A DNA stretch of 64,000 nucleotides, taken from assembly GCF_003386165.1 (NCBI RefSeq), contig NZ_QRDV01000001.1:434001-498000 (forward strand). The letters run 5' to 3'. Both the position numbers and the translations under genes were made by a program. The notes under the pieces were generated by a model, which was given only the letters and a program-made list of their open reading frames with translations, was not told where the DNA came from and searched no databases. Shown here in pieces: positions 25,583-33,715 of this stretch. Origin of the DNA: Winogradskyella eximia. Its GTDB lineage: Bacteria; Bacteroidota; Bacteroidia; Flavobacteriales; Flavobacteriaceae. Numbering within the stretch: position 1 is the first letter of the stretch; every line of letters starts with the position of its first letter.

Positions 25583-26026
25583 TTGAAGATGAAGAAATTG
25601 ATTTTAATACTAAGTTGTGTTGTTGTTTTTAGTTGTAGTAACAATGATGATAGTAGTAATTGTAACTTCTTGTTTAATACTGGAGTAAATTTAGTTGTTA
25701 ATACTAATTTGCCTCAATTTGCTCAGTTGCAATTTAATGATAATAGAGTTTTTGTTTCTGGATATGGAAATAATGGAATTTGGCTTTATCGCGCAAATTC
25801 CTCTACGCTATACGCTTGGGATGCAGCAGATCCGAGCCATGAACCTCTCTCATGTTCTACTTTAACATACTCAGGTATTGGTGATATTGTAACTTGTGGC
25901 TGTGATGACGCTAACGAATATAGTTTAGCAACGGGTTATGGTTTTGAAGGAAATACTCAACCCTGTACATTGCAGCCGTACAGGGTTGAGTCTACTGGTA
26001 ATAATACTTATTTAGTGAGTAATTAA
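25583..26026 (+). CDS. Small lipoprotein, Rieske-like without iron ligands
   Basis: The 147-residue protein has a lipobox (VVVFSCSN, Cys18). The mature part is beta-rich and follows the layout of Rieske ferredoxin-like lipoproteins (AWDAADPSHEPLSCSTL, then CGCDDANEYSLATGYGFEG), but the two CxH ligand pairs are not intact, so no 2Fe-2S cluster is expected. Similar lipoproteins are common next to greA in flavobacteria. A perfect 14-bp inverted repeat lies inside the gene at 25955-25991. The stop overlaps the stop of the convergent receptor gene by 4 bp. Confidence 0.7.
   Translation: MKMKKLILILSCVVVFSCSNNDDSSNCNFLFNTGVNLVVNTNLPQFAQLQFNDNRVFVSGYGNNGIWLYRANSSTLYAWDAADPSHEPLSCSTLTYSGIGDIVTCGCDDANEYSLATGYGFEGNTQPCTLQPYRVESTGNNTYLVSN
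25955..25991. repeat. Perfect 14-bp inverted repeat inside a coding region
   Basis: ACTCAACCCTGTAC and GTACAGGGTTGAGT are exact reverse complements around a 9-nt loop. The stem lies in codons for residues about 125-137 of the lipoprotein. It has no T-run on either side, so it is not a simple terminator. It lies 35 bp before the stop codon and just before the convergent receptor gene's stop. Confidence 0.8.
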
Positions 26027-28278
26027 AACTTTAATGTTACACCAACTAAAAAGTTTCTAGTGGCTTGTGGATAAAATCCTGCGCCTTCTATAGTTGTTAC
26101 GCTATTTGGGTCTGACCAAGTATCATCATACGTGTAGTAAAAACCATTTGAAATATATTTTTCATTAAAAATATTATTCACTAAGCCTGTAAATATAATG
26201 GACTCAAAAATAGATTTCGTTTTTAAGGTGTAACTAATGTTAAAGTCATTAATAAAATAACTGTCTAATTTAGAGCTTTCTGCTTCAGTATTGCTCATAT
26301 ATTGTTCACCAACAAATTTACTTAACAATGACACCTGAAAATTTTCTAAAGGTTGAAAAACGATGGCATTTGCAGCAACTAAATCTGGGGAAAATGAAAT
26401 ATCTGTTTTACCTAAATTTTGTAGTTCTCCATCAAAAGGCGTGATAGTTTCATCATTTTGATTTGTACTAATTGTTATGTTTGGCTGTAATGTTAACTTT
26501 GGTGTCACAGGAATAATGGCCTCTAACTCTAAACCTAATCGGTAACTTTTACCACTATTAGTTCTAATTGGGTTACCTACATCATCTAACTGACCAGACA
26601 AAACCAATTGCTCATTATATAACATGTAATAGGCATTGGCATTAAATGTGAAATTTCCTTTTTTGTGTCTCCAACCTAATTCAAAATCATTTAATTGTTC
26701 TGCTTCTATACTTTCGTTGCTTTCAAAATCGGTTCTGTTTGGTTCTCTATTGGCTCTTGCATATGAGAAATATAGATTATTACCATTGTTTATTTCGTAT
26801 GTAATACCTGCTTTCGGGTTAAAAAATGTAAAATCTTTATCGACTGCAAATTCTATGATATCAGAAGTTGTTCCTGTAGTTTTATACGTTACGTTTCTTA
26901 CTTGTAAATCACCATATAAGCTTATTTTTTCGTTAAGTTGATAATTTGCTTTTGTAAATAAAGAAAGGTCATTCTTTATACTATTACCATCATAATAACG
27001 ATCTCTAATTTCAGATTGACTTGCAAATTCTGCCCAAATCACCTCACCAAAATGGTCACCATCATAATGACTATAAGATCCACCAAAGATAAGATTGATG
27101 TTGTCGTTTTTATAATTGGCATTTGCGTTAACAACAAAGAAATCATTTTCTAACCACCGACGACGAATTAAGTCTGTTTCATCAATTATTTCGCCATTGA
27201 AATCTAAAGGTTCAAATCCGTAATCGCTAAAATCCTCACCTTCTTTATATTGTTCAAAATAACCGCTACCTTTTGTGTAGTTTAGTCCAAGTGTAGTAGA
27301 CCATTGGTTACTATAACGTTGATTCCAGTGTAATTGATAATGGTCTTGTCCGTAATTATCTACTTCATTATCATAAGTATAATAGTTATATCTTCTGTCT
27401 GAGTTTCTAAGGTTTTCAGCTTCAGCTTCACTTAAATAATTTTCAGAAATATAGGCTTCAATTCCTGCTTCATCACCAGTAATTCTGGCTAAAGGTGTTC
27501 CGTACCATGCTTGGTAAGTTACTTCTTCACCTCCAAAAGTTATCGCTTTTATTAATGTATTATCATCTACATATGATCCTTGTAAAAAGTAAGATTTTAA
27601 ATCTGAAGATGCTCTATCTATATAACCATCAGAAGCGATATTAGATAAGCGACCTGCAATTTCAAAATGGTCATTCATAAGACCAGTACTAAATTTTAAA
27701 GTGTGCTTTCTGGTATTGTAACTACCAAATGAGTTAGAGATTTCACCACTTGCATCTTTAGAGAAAGCATCTGTTAATACATTAATACTTGCACCAAAAG
27801 CACCAGAGCCATTGGTAGAAGTTCCAACACCACGTTGTAGTTGTAAGCTTTCTACAGAAGAAGCAAAGTCTCCTAGATTAACCCAAAATGTACCTAAAGA
27901 TTCTGCATCATTGTAAGGAATTCCGTTAATGGTGACATTTGTAGATTGTGAACTTACACCACGTACTCTAATACCTGTGTAACCAACTCCTGCTCCTGCA
28001 TCTGTTGTGGTTACTACTGAAGGTAAAAAGTTTAGTAAAACCGGAATGTCTTGCCCTAAGTTACGTTTAGCTAAATCTTCTTTGGTTACATTACTGTGCG
28101 TAATTGGTGATTTAGCATCTACTCTCACAGCTTTTACTAAAACCTCGTCTAGTTTTTCAACTTTAGTTGAATCTTGTTGTTTCTCTTGTCCATAAGCTGA
28201 ACAAATTGCTAATAAAAAAATGGAAAGTGTTAATCTCTGTCGTTTTGTTTTTGAGAGATTGTTGAATAAAATTTTCAT
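26023..28278 (-). CDS. TonB-dependent receptor, TPP-riboswitch controlled (thiamine or precursor uptake)
   Basis: The 751-residue outer-membrane receptor has a signal peptide (ending ICSAYGQ), a plug domain (about 45-165; SPITHSNVTKEDL, RVRGVSSQSTNVTINGIPYND) and a 22-strand barrel ending ARNFLVGVTLKF. It lacks the SusC-type carboxypeptidase-like domain. The function is drawn from the leader: a complete TPP riboswitch lies at 28491-28574 on the same strand. In Bacteroidota such receptors (OMR1 class of Rodionov and colleagues) carry thiamine or its pyrimidine part. It ends convergent with the small lipoprotein gene. Confidence 0.9.
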   Translation of the reverse strand: MKILFNNLSKTKRQRLTLSIFLLAICSAYGQEKQQDSTKVEKLDEVLVKAVRVDAKSPITHSNVTKEDLAKRNLGQDIPVLLNFLPSVVTTTDAGAGVGYTGIRVRGVSSQSTNVTINGIPYNDAESLGTFWVNLGDFASSVESLQLQRGVGTSTNGSGAFGASINVLTDAFSKDASGEISNSFGSYNTRKHTLKFSTGLMNDHFEIAGRLSNIASDGYIDRASSDLKSYFLQGSYVDDNTLIKAITFGGEEVTYQAWYGTPLARITGDEAGIEAYISENYLSEAEAENLRNSDRRYNYYTYDNEVDNYGQDHYQLHWNQRYSNQWSTTLGLNYTKGSGYFEQYKEGEDFSDYGFEPLDFNGEIIDETDLIRRRWLENDFFVVNANANYKNDNINLIFGGSYSHYDGDHFGEVIWAEFASQSEIRDRYYDGNSIKNDLSLFTKANYQLNEKISLYGDLQVRNVTYKTTGTTSDIIEFAVDKDFTFFNPKAGITYEINNGNNLYFSYARANREPNRTDFESNESIEAEQLNDFELGWRHKKGNFTFNANAYYMLYNEQLVLSGQLDDVGNPIRTNSGKSYRLGLELEAIIPVTPKLTLQPNITISTNQNDETITPFDGELQNLGKTDISFSPDLVAANAIVFQPLENFQVSLLSKFVGEQYMSNTEAESSKLDSYFINDFNISYTLKTKSIFESIIFTGLVNNIFNEKYISNGFYYTYDDTWSDPNSVTTIEGAGFYPQATRNFLVGVTLKF

Positions 28279-28490
28279 ACGACTATAGCGTTATAATCGA
28301 ATAAAAAGAGGTCATTATTCTTGGTTAATAATTATGTTTTTTGAGCTACAAGCAAATACAATATTTAAAAATGTCGTTTTTCAGTTTGAATCTGTGCATG
28401 TAAAATTATACATGATAAAATTCAGAAGTAGAAAAGTAAACATTGATAACTATTGCGTTCACCAAAAACATCTATAAGACATTTTCTTAA

Positions 28491-28574
28491 CGCTCGTTTC
28501 CTAAACAGCATTACCTGTTCTAGGTTCAATAGGTATGATCTCAGCCGATAATAGGCACCCCTTTTTTGAGAACG
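28491..28574 (-). ncRNA. TPP riboswitch (THI element)
   Basis: Read on the minus strand from 28574: P1 CGTTC pairs with GAGCG (28491-28495); then GGGGTGCC, GGCTGAGA, ATACCTATTGAACCT and AGGTAATGC occur in the consensus order of the thiamine-pyrophosphate aptamer (GGGGUGC, CUGAGA, UGAACCUGA, GGUAAUGC). All pyrimidine- and pyrophosphate-sensing core elements are present. The receptor ATG is 212 nt downstream. No terminator hairpin is obvious in that stretch, so translational control or a non-classical terminator is likely. Confidence 0.95.
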
Positions 28575-28577
28575 CGG

Positions 28578-28585
28578 CAAAGATA
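28578..28585 (-). promoter_or_regulatory. Promoter -7 element before the TPP riboswitch
   Basis: TATCTTTG on the minus strand is an exact consensus match and lies 4 bp upstream of the first P1 base, so the transcript begins with the riboswitch. A -33 TTTG is not clear. Confidence 0.6.
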
Positions 28586-28643
28586 AGATAGATTTTAGAA
28601 TTACGAATTATGAATGATGATTTTTTTGAATTGAAAATTAAAC

Positions 28644-28757
28644 GTCAGTTCGAGTGAAATTCTTTTTTTTAGAATTTTGGATTGAGAACCTTTTGTAAAT
28701 TGATTTAAATATGCTTCTCGATACAATTCTTCATTCTTCGGAATCACTCGAAGTGAC
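28644..28757. repeat. REP-like inverted repeat element
   Basis: The outer arms GTCAGTTCGAGTGAAATTC (28644-28662) and GAATCACTCGAAGTGAC (28741-28757) are imperfect reverse complements; inner segments AATTTTGGATTGAGAA and CTTCTCGATACAATT also pair in part. Elements with this text are spread through flavobacterial genomes as intergenic repeats. It lies between arfB and the riboswitch and contains no ORF. It may stabilise the arfB message. Confidence 0.6.
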
Positions 28758-28765
28758 AGAGGCGG

Positions 28766-29170
28766 TTATTCTAATTCTGGTCGTTTCCGGTTTGCTTTTT
28801 TATCTGCATTGATGCGCTTATTTTTTAAGCGTTTCTTTTTTACACCTCTTGGAATTCTTGTTGGTATTCGAATCTTCTCTTCTTTTAACCCTTCTTCTAT
28901 AAGTTCTAAAAAGCGTTGAGTGACTAATGCTTTATTTCTAAATTGACTTCGGCTTTCATCACAGGCAAGAATTAATAAGCCTTCTTTAGATAAACGGTTA
29001 TTTAAGAATTCTGAAAGCTTTTGTTTTTCTTCATCATTAAAAACTATTGAGTTTTTAAGATCGAAGTATAATTCAGCTTTAGAAGATACCTTATTTACAT
29101 GTTGCCCTCCGCTTCCTGAGCTTCGGACGTATTTATAAGATAATTCAGATTTAAGTAAATTATAATCCAC
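28766..29170 (-). CDS. arfB: Peptidyl-tRNA hydrolase ArfB (ribosome rescue)
   Basis: The 134-residue protein releases peptides from stalled ribosomes. It has the GGQ loop (SSGSGGQHVNKV, residues 17-28) and a strongly basic C-terminal tail (RIPRGVKKKRLKNKRINADKK) that enters the mRNA channel, as in YaeJ/ArfB. The start is GTG at 29170, sharing its first base with the last base of the DUF4301 stop (TAG), so the two are translationally coupled. Confidence 0.93.
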   Translation of the reverse strand: MDYNLLKSELSYKYVRSSGSGGQHVNKVSSKAELYFDLKNSIVFNDEEKQKLSEFLNNRLSKEGLLILACDESRSQFRNKALVTQRFLELIEEGLKEEKIRIPTRIPRGVKKKRLKNKRINADKKANRKRPELE

Positions 29171-30729
29171 TACTCTTTAATTTGATGTGGTGCTTTTAGT
29201 AAATCATTCACCGTTTTTACAGGATTAAAAGTAATGATAGGGACTTCAACAAAGATAGTTGTCCAATGTGCCATACTTCCATTCCAAAGTCCTGGTAATT
29301 CTAGAGCTTTTAACTCTTTACCATTTTTAGTTTTTTGAGTAATAAAAGCAGCGTTATGGTCAACGTAATTTTCTAAATCAAACTTCTCGCCTTTATAATT
29401 TTTAATTCCACAGACTAAATCTACAGGATTAAAATGCGTTGCGTTTTTAAGAATGTCTTCTTGTTTTGAGTCTTTTAAATTAATCTGTGCAGATTCAACA
29501 ATTTGTAGAGACTGGTTAGATTTATGATCTTTCACCCAAAAAGGTCCACCTCCAGGTTCACCTTCATTTTTTACCATACCGCAAATTCGTATCGGACGGT
29601 TTAGTTTGTCTTGTAAATATTCAATTTTATAACGATCTGCATATTTTTTATACTCATCAGATATTTTAACACTTAACTTATGGGTTAAGAAATTCTCAAT
29701 AGCTGCGATGTTTTCTTCGCTAATCTCTTCAGAATCTAAATGATGTAAATACTCAAATGTTTTGGTTTGTAATTCTAGAAGAATTCCTGCTAAAACTTTT
29801 TTATGGGTAGCCACTTCATCTTTGTATTTATAAACAACAACATTATCAATGTTTTTAACAAATACAATATCAGCATCGAGTGCATTTAGATTCTTTAATA
29901 AAGCACCATGACCAGATGGTCTAAATAATATGGAACCATCAGATTCTCTGAAAGGTTTGTTCTGTAAAGTAACGGCAATAGTATCTGTAGATTGTTGTTG
30001 GTATGAAAACGAAATATCAAAGGTAACACCTGTGATTTGTTCTATGTAATGCTTTATGTTCTTAAACTCTTCTGTGAACTTTTTTTCATGAACTTCTGAA
30101 ATGGTGAAGTGTAACTTAGCTAAGCCATTACTTGATGCATATAAAGCTGCTTCATATAAGTGTTCTTCAAAAGCTGTGGAAATATGATCTTTTTTATATT
30201 GATGAAAAGGTAATAATCCTTTAGGTTGATTTCCGAAATTTAATTGGTTTTCGTCTAACATGGCCTTGGCAAAATGCCAAACTTTTTCTTGTGTTGATAG
30301 GGTTTTATAATTTATACCCTTAGATTTCAGTAACTCTAATACCTTATTATAAAATGGAAATTTTTCCATTCCTACCATAAAAAGCGATAATTCCCTTAAA
30401 TTATTTCTATTGATATAAGAGTTGATTGATTGTTCATTAGAATTATATTGGTTAACAAATTGAAACAAAAATTTAAACATTCTAGAAGCTGCTCCAGATG
30501 CTGGCACAAATTTTAATAAAGATTTGTTATCCTTTTCAGCATTGAATACTGCAACGTACTTTTTTATTAAAGTATCGTTTAAAGCCATAATACCGCTTTT
30601 GATTGTAGCAGCTTCCGAAATGTTTGTAAATGGAATTCCAGTTTCAAAAATTTCGATTTGCTTTTTAACAAGATCTAAGTTTAAACCTTTAGATTCTATT
30701 TGCTGAATATCTTTATCGGTGAATTTCAT
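29170..30729 (-). CDS. DUF4301 family protein
   Basis: The 519-residue cytosolic protein begins MKFTDKDIQQIESKGL, and contains VPASGAASRMFKFL near residue 75, a Gly-rich loop that looks nucleotide-binding, LLPFHQYK, and FRPSGHGALLKNL near 268. It belongs to DUF4301, known almost only in Bacteroidota and without a fixed function. It lies 89 bp downstream of the NadR-like gene and overlaps arfB by one base. Confidence 0.9.
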   Translation of the reverse strand: MKFTDKDIQQIESKGLNLDLVKKQIEIFETGIPFTNISEAATIKSGIMALNDTLIKKYVAVFNAEKDNKSLLKFVPASGAASRMFKFLFQFVNQYNSNEQSINSYINRNNLRELSLFMVGMEKFPFYNKVLELLKSKGINYKTLSTQEKVWHFAKAMLDENQLNFGNQPKGLLPFHQYKKDHISTAFEEHLYEAALYASSNGLAKLHFTISEVHEKKFTEEFKNIKHYIEQITGVTFDISFSYQQQSTDTIAVTLQNKPFRESDGSILFRPSGHGALLKNLNALDADIVFVKNIDNVVVYKYKDEVATHKKVLAGILLELQTKTFEYLHHLDSEEISEENIAAIENFLTHKLSVKISDEYKKYADRYKIEYLQDKLNRPIRICGMVKNEGEPGGGPFWVKDHKSNQSLQIVESAQINLKDSKQEDILKNATHFNPVDLVCGIKNYKGEKFDLENYVDHNAAFITQKTKNGKELKALELPGLWNGSMAHWTTIFVEVPIITFNPVKTVNDLLKAPHQIKE

Positions 30730-30818
30730 GGGTTTGTAAATGTTGTTTATTTATGAATATATGCTGTTCGTTATTAATCATTTCATTAACTGATAATTAA
30801 ATTTTTAACATGCATGTT

Positions 30819-31388
30819 TCATGCTTTGTTTACTAGTAGTTTGTCTATGTGCTTAATAGCTAATTCTAATCGTTCTTTTTTGTCTCCTCTTAAAAGTACG
30901 TATGGTCTTTTATTTATTTTTAAAGCGTTTTCAAATGCTTTAAACATGCGTTCTCTTTCACTAGGTCTATCTCTTAAATCGTCAGCTTCCCAAGGCGTGT
31001 CAATATAGGTTAAAAAGTAAAGGTCGTAAGAATTTTTTAGAGCATGTGTTTCTAAAATCGGGTCACATGTTCCTTTATAATAAGCTTCACTATATACCTT
31101 GTTTTCAAGTAAATCCGTGTCACATATTAAAACTGAATGTGTTTTTTGTGCTAATTCATTTTCAAGTTTCATTTGGCCAATCGCAATAGGTAGTAAATCT
31201 TTGGGTTCGCAAGTTTTACGTTCGTTGTTCCATTTGTGTTGAAGATACTCACGAGCATATTCTGGTACCCAAACGGAATTGTAATGTCTTGCTAGCTGTC
31301 TAGAAAGTGTTGTTTTTCCTGTGGATTCTGGTCCGAATAAAACCACTTTTAAGCAGTCGTTAGGTTGTTGTTTAAGTTCTTTTTCCAT
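30819..31388 (-). CDS. NadR-like ATP-binding kinase (AAA_28)
   Basis: The 189-residue protein has a P-loop (GPESTGKTT, residues 19-27), an SPEYAREYL-like region (VPEYAREYLQHK), an aspartate motif CDTDLLENKVYSEAYY, and a lid segment DTPWEADDLRDRPSERE. This pattern is that of the ribosylnicotinamide kinase domain of NadR. The gene overlaps the end of the PnuC-family gene by 40 bp. Nearby thiamine-related genes suggest it may phosphorylate thiamine or a precursor instead of nicotinamide riboside; the sequence alone cannot decide. Confidence 0.85.
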   Translation of the reverse strand: MEKELKQQPNDCLKVVLFGPESTGKTTLSRQLARHYNSVWVPEYAREYLQHKWNNERKTCEPKDLLPIAIGQMKLENELAQKTHSVLICDTDLLENKVYSEAYYKGTCDPILETHALKNSYDLYFLTYIDTPWEADDLRDRPSERERMFKAFENALKINKRPYVLLRGDKKERLELAIKHIDKLLVNKA

Positions 31389-31981
31389 GCTAAGTATCCA
31401 AATATTGCAATTACTGTAAATCCTAAATATTGAAAGCTAGTAAATGTAAATCCTTTATAAAAGTACAAAGGGATAGAAATAAGATCTCCTATAATCCAAT
31501 AAATCCAGTTTTCTATTTTACGTTTTGCCATTAGCCACATCCCAACAAAAAAGGTAGCCGTTGTAATTGTATCTACATAGGCCACCCAACCGTTCCATTT
31601 ATCAAAGGATTTGTAAATGACAAAAACAAAAACGAGTGTTGCTAAAAATATGGCAATACTTATTTGCTTTTCTTTTTTTGTTGTTGTGGAGATTGGAGTT
31701 TCATGTTCTGCATCTACTTTACGTGTCCAGATATACCAGCCAAAAACGCTCATTATAAAGTAGTAAGCGTTAATCATCATGTCTCCTAAAAGTTGCCATT
31801 TTAATAATAAGTACACAAAAATGCATGTACTTATCATGCCCGTTGGAAACACTAAAATATTATTCTTTTTTGAGAACCAAACGGACAGAAATCCAAAAAT
31901 AACGGCAACAATTTCTAATACAATATCGATGGTCTGATATGCGGAATACTGGCCGAAAAAAAAATCAAAAATGTGGTTCAT
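31349..31981 (-). CDS. PnuC-family permease (nicotinamide riboside or thiamine)
   Basis: The 210-residue inner-membrane protein has seven hydrophobic helices and the PnuC motifs VFGWYIWTRK near residue 85 and NWIYWIIGDLISIPLYFYKG near 160. PnuC carries nicotinamide riboside; the related PnuT of Bacteroidota carries thiamine. The gene overlaps the thiamine-binding-like gene by 17 bp and the kinase gene by 40 bp. A TPP riboswitch lies in the same neighbourhood, which favours PnuT, but no riboswitch lies in front of this gene. Confidence 0.88.
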   Translation of the reverse strand: MNHIFDFFFGQYSAYQTIDIVLEIVAVIFGFLSVWFSKKNNILVFPTGMISTCIFVYLLLKWQLLGDMMINAYYFIMSVFGWYIWTRKVDAEHETPISTTTKKEKQISIAIFLATLVFVFVIYKSFDKWNGWVAYVDTITTATFFVGMWLMAKRKIENWIYWIIGDLISIPLYFYKGFTFTSFQYLGFTVIAIFGYLAWKKNLNNNLTTA

Positions 31982-32225
31982 AGTCGCTTCTATTAGTTTT
32001 AACCAGTTTTATGGTTAATACAGAAATATCTACATCCTCAAATGAGCGTTTTATTTCCTTGGTTAAAAAAGGCATAAGCTCATCATAGTTTCCAAATATT
32101 TGTGTGCTTAACGGGTTCTCTAAAACTTTGAATGGCGAATCACGTAATGCTTTTATAAAATTAATGACATGTTTTTCATAATCATTCTGCAAAGGTGAAA
32201 GTGTTAGGTCTACTGATATTTCCAT
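31965..32225 (-). CDS. Thiamine-binding-like protein (YkoF/MTH1187 family)
   Basis: The 86-residue protein is a ferredoxin-like alpha/beta sandwich by pattern: MEISVDLTLSPL, VINFIKALRDS, PLSTQIFGNYDELMPFLTKEI. It matches the thiamine-binding YkoF/MTH1187 family (PF01910), whose members bind thiamine or hydroxymethylpyrimidine in the cytosol. It starts 8 bp after the GGGP synthase stop and overlaps the PnuC-family gene by 17 bp. This supports thiamine as the transported compound. Confidence 0.7.
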   Translation of the reverse strand: MEISVDLTLSPLQNDYEKHVINFIKALRDSPFKVLENPLSTQIFGNYDELMPFLTKEIKRSFEDVDISVLTIKLVKTNRSDYEPHF

Positions 32226-32233
32226 GTTAAGTT

Positions 32234-32959
32234 TTATTTTTTTAAATCATTAAATAGGTCCTCATCGTCTTCAAAAGCTGTTCCGATCACTACTAAATCT
32301 GCACCAGCTTTAAAGGCTGAATCCATTTCGGCTTTAGTTCTTATACCTCCGCCTACAATCAATGGGATATTTAATTGTTGTTTTACTTCAGAAATTATAT
32401 TAGGCTCAATAGCATGTGTTGCTCCACTACCTGCTTCGAGATAAATGAGTTTCATTCCCAATAATTCTCCGGCTTTTGACGTATCTACAATGGTTTCAAT
32501 AGATTTTCGTTTTAACGGCTGCGTTTTACTTACGCGTTCAACAGACGTTTGCTTTCCATTTTCAATGAGAAGGTAGCCTGTTGGAATTATTTCAAGATTA
32601 GAATTTTTTAATCTTGAAACGGCTTCTACGTGCTTTCCTATTAAATAATCTGGATTACGACCTGAGATTAATGATAGAAACAAAATCCCATCTGCTTTAT
32701 CTGTAATTTGAATGACATCTCCAGGAAACAATAATATAGGAAGGTGTGTATGTTTTTTGATTGCTATTACTAAATTTTCGGTTAATCCTTCATCAACTTC
32801 GCTTCCTCCAACAAAAATATGTGTTGCTACAGATTGATTAACTTTTTCAATAAAGCTCAAGACGTTTTGAGGCTTCATCTTATCAGGATCAATTAAAACA
32901 GCTAAAAGTTTTTCGCCTTTTGCTTTAGAGTCTTTTATATTTTGGTAGAGACTATTCAT
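32234..32959 (-). CDS. Geranylgeranyl/heptaprenylglyceryl-phosphate synthase family (PcrB)
   Basis: The TIM-barrel enzyme of 241 residues (start 32959; an ORF extension to 32980 is unlikely) joins a polyprenyl chain to glycerol-1-phosphate. Motifs: LAVLIDPDKM, HIFVGGSEVDEG, LLFPGDVIQI, YLEAGSGA, and GGGIRTKAEM. Bacteroidota carry group II members whose product and role are not settled. The ATG shares one base with the preceding phosphopantetheinyl transferase stop (TAATG). Confidence 0.92.
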   Translation of the reverse strand: MNSLYQNIKDSKAKGEKLLAVLIDPDKMKPQNVLSFIEKVNQSVATHIFVGGSEVDEGLTENLVIAIKKHTHLPILLFPGDVIQITDKADGILFLSLISGRNPDYLIGKHVEAVSRLKNSNLEIIPTGYLLIENGKQTSVERVSKTQPLKRKSIETIVDTSKAGELLGMKLIYLEAGSGATHAIEPNIISEVKQQLNIPLIVGGGIRTKAEMDSAFKAGADLVVIGTAFEDDEDLFNDLKK

Positions 32960-33585
32960 TAGGGAATTACATATGCACAAGTAAAGCCTTCAAATTCCAT
33001 AAAAGCTGTATTGTATCTGTATTTTTTGTTTTTATAATCTATCCATGCAATGGTATTTTTATCTTTCATCATAAACGGAATCACTAAAAAATGCTCTTTA
33101 AAGAGCATGCCTGGTACAGCAAAAAGTTTATATAAAGATTCTTTAATTCCCCAAATTACGGTAAGTCTATTAATGTAGTCTTCGTCTGTTGGTTTTAAAT
33201 AATTATATTCATAATCAACAAACTTATGAGCAATGACTCCTATTTTTTCACGTTGCTTTTCAATGTCAATTCCAACAGGTTTATCACTAACAACTACACC
33301 AGAAAATGTAAAGGAATGGGTTATGGAAATGTGTTTTCCATCCTTTAAATGTGGTTTCCCATTGTCGTCATAATATAAATCTTGATCTGTATAACCAAAC
33401 TCGCGTAATAAATGTCTTACACTTAAAAATCCGCGCTGATGCAGCTCGCTTTTCATGCCTAAAACACGTTTTAAACTGTGTGGTTTTAAATCTAAAGGCT
33501 GAAATAAATCGTCGTAAGATTCTTCAATCTTCCAGATTTTAACAGTAGTTTGTGAATTTACACTAATGGATTTGTATAGTGGCAT
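32959..33585 (-). CDS. 4'-phosphopantetheinyl transferase (Sfp-type)
   Basis: The 208-residue enzyme moves 4'-phosphopantetheine from CoA to a carrier protein. The magnesium site is GIDIEKQREK near residue 98, with a second site in WGIKESLYKLF. It is the first gene of the minus-strand run that continues through GGGP synthase to the thiamine-related genes. Whether its target is a fatty-acid or a pigment/NRPS carrier is not visible here. Confidence 0.9.
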   Translation of the reverse strand: MPLYKSISVNSQTTVKIWKIEESYDDLFQPLDLKPHSLKRVLGMKSELHQRGFLSVRHLLREFGYTDQDLYYDDNGKPHLKDGKHISITHSFTFSGVVVSDKPVGIDIEKQREKIGVIAHKFVDYEYNYLKPTDEDYINRLTVIWGIKESLYKLFAVPGMLFKEHFLVIPFMMKDKNTIAWIDYKNKKYRYNTAFMEFEGFTCAYVIP

Positions 33586-33608
33586 TTAGAATTCTGAATG
33601 TTATTGAT

Positions 33609-33616
33609 TATCTTTG
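33609..33616 (+). promoter_or_regulatory. Promoter -7 element of ahcY
   Basis: TATCTTTG matches the consensus exactly, 100 bp before the ahcY ATG, giving a leader of about 90 nt. No known SAH or SAM riboswitch pattern is recognisable in that leader. Confidence 0.5.
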
Positions 33617-33715
33617 CATCGCCTAAGGCAGATATAGCATTTTTTAGATAAGCGAATTTAACTATTTAAGTGTTAAACCCAAAGGTGTTTAAAATATAAA
33701 AACAAAGAAAATAAT

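Noticed and set aside
33609..33715. Possible SAH or SAM riboswitch before ahcY
   Set aside because: The leader is about 90 nt but lacks recognisable aptamer boxes; ahcY of this group is not known for one.
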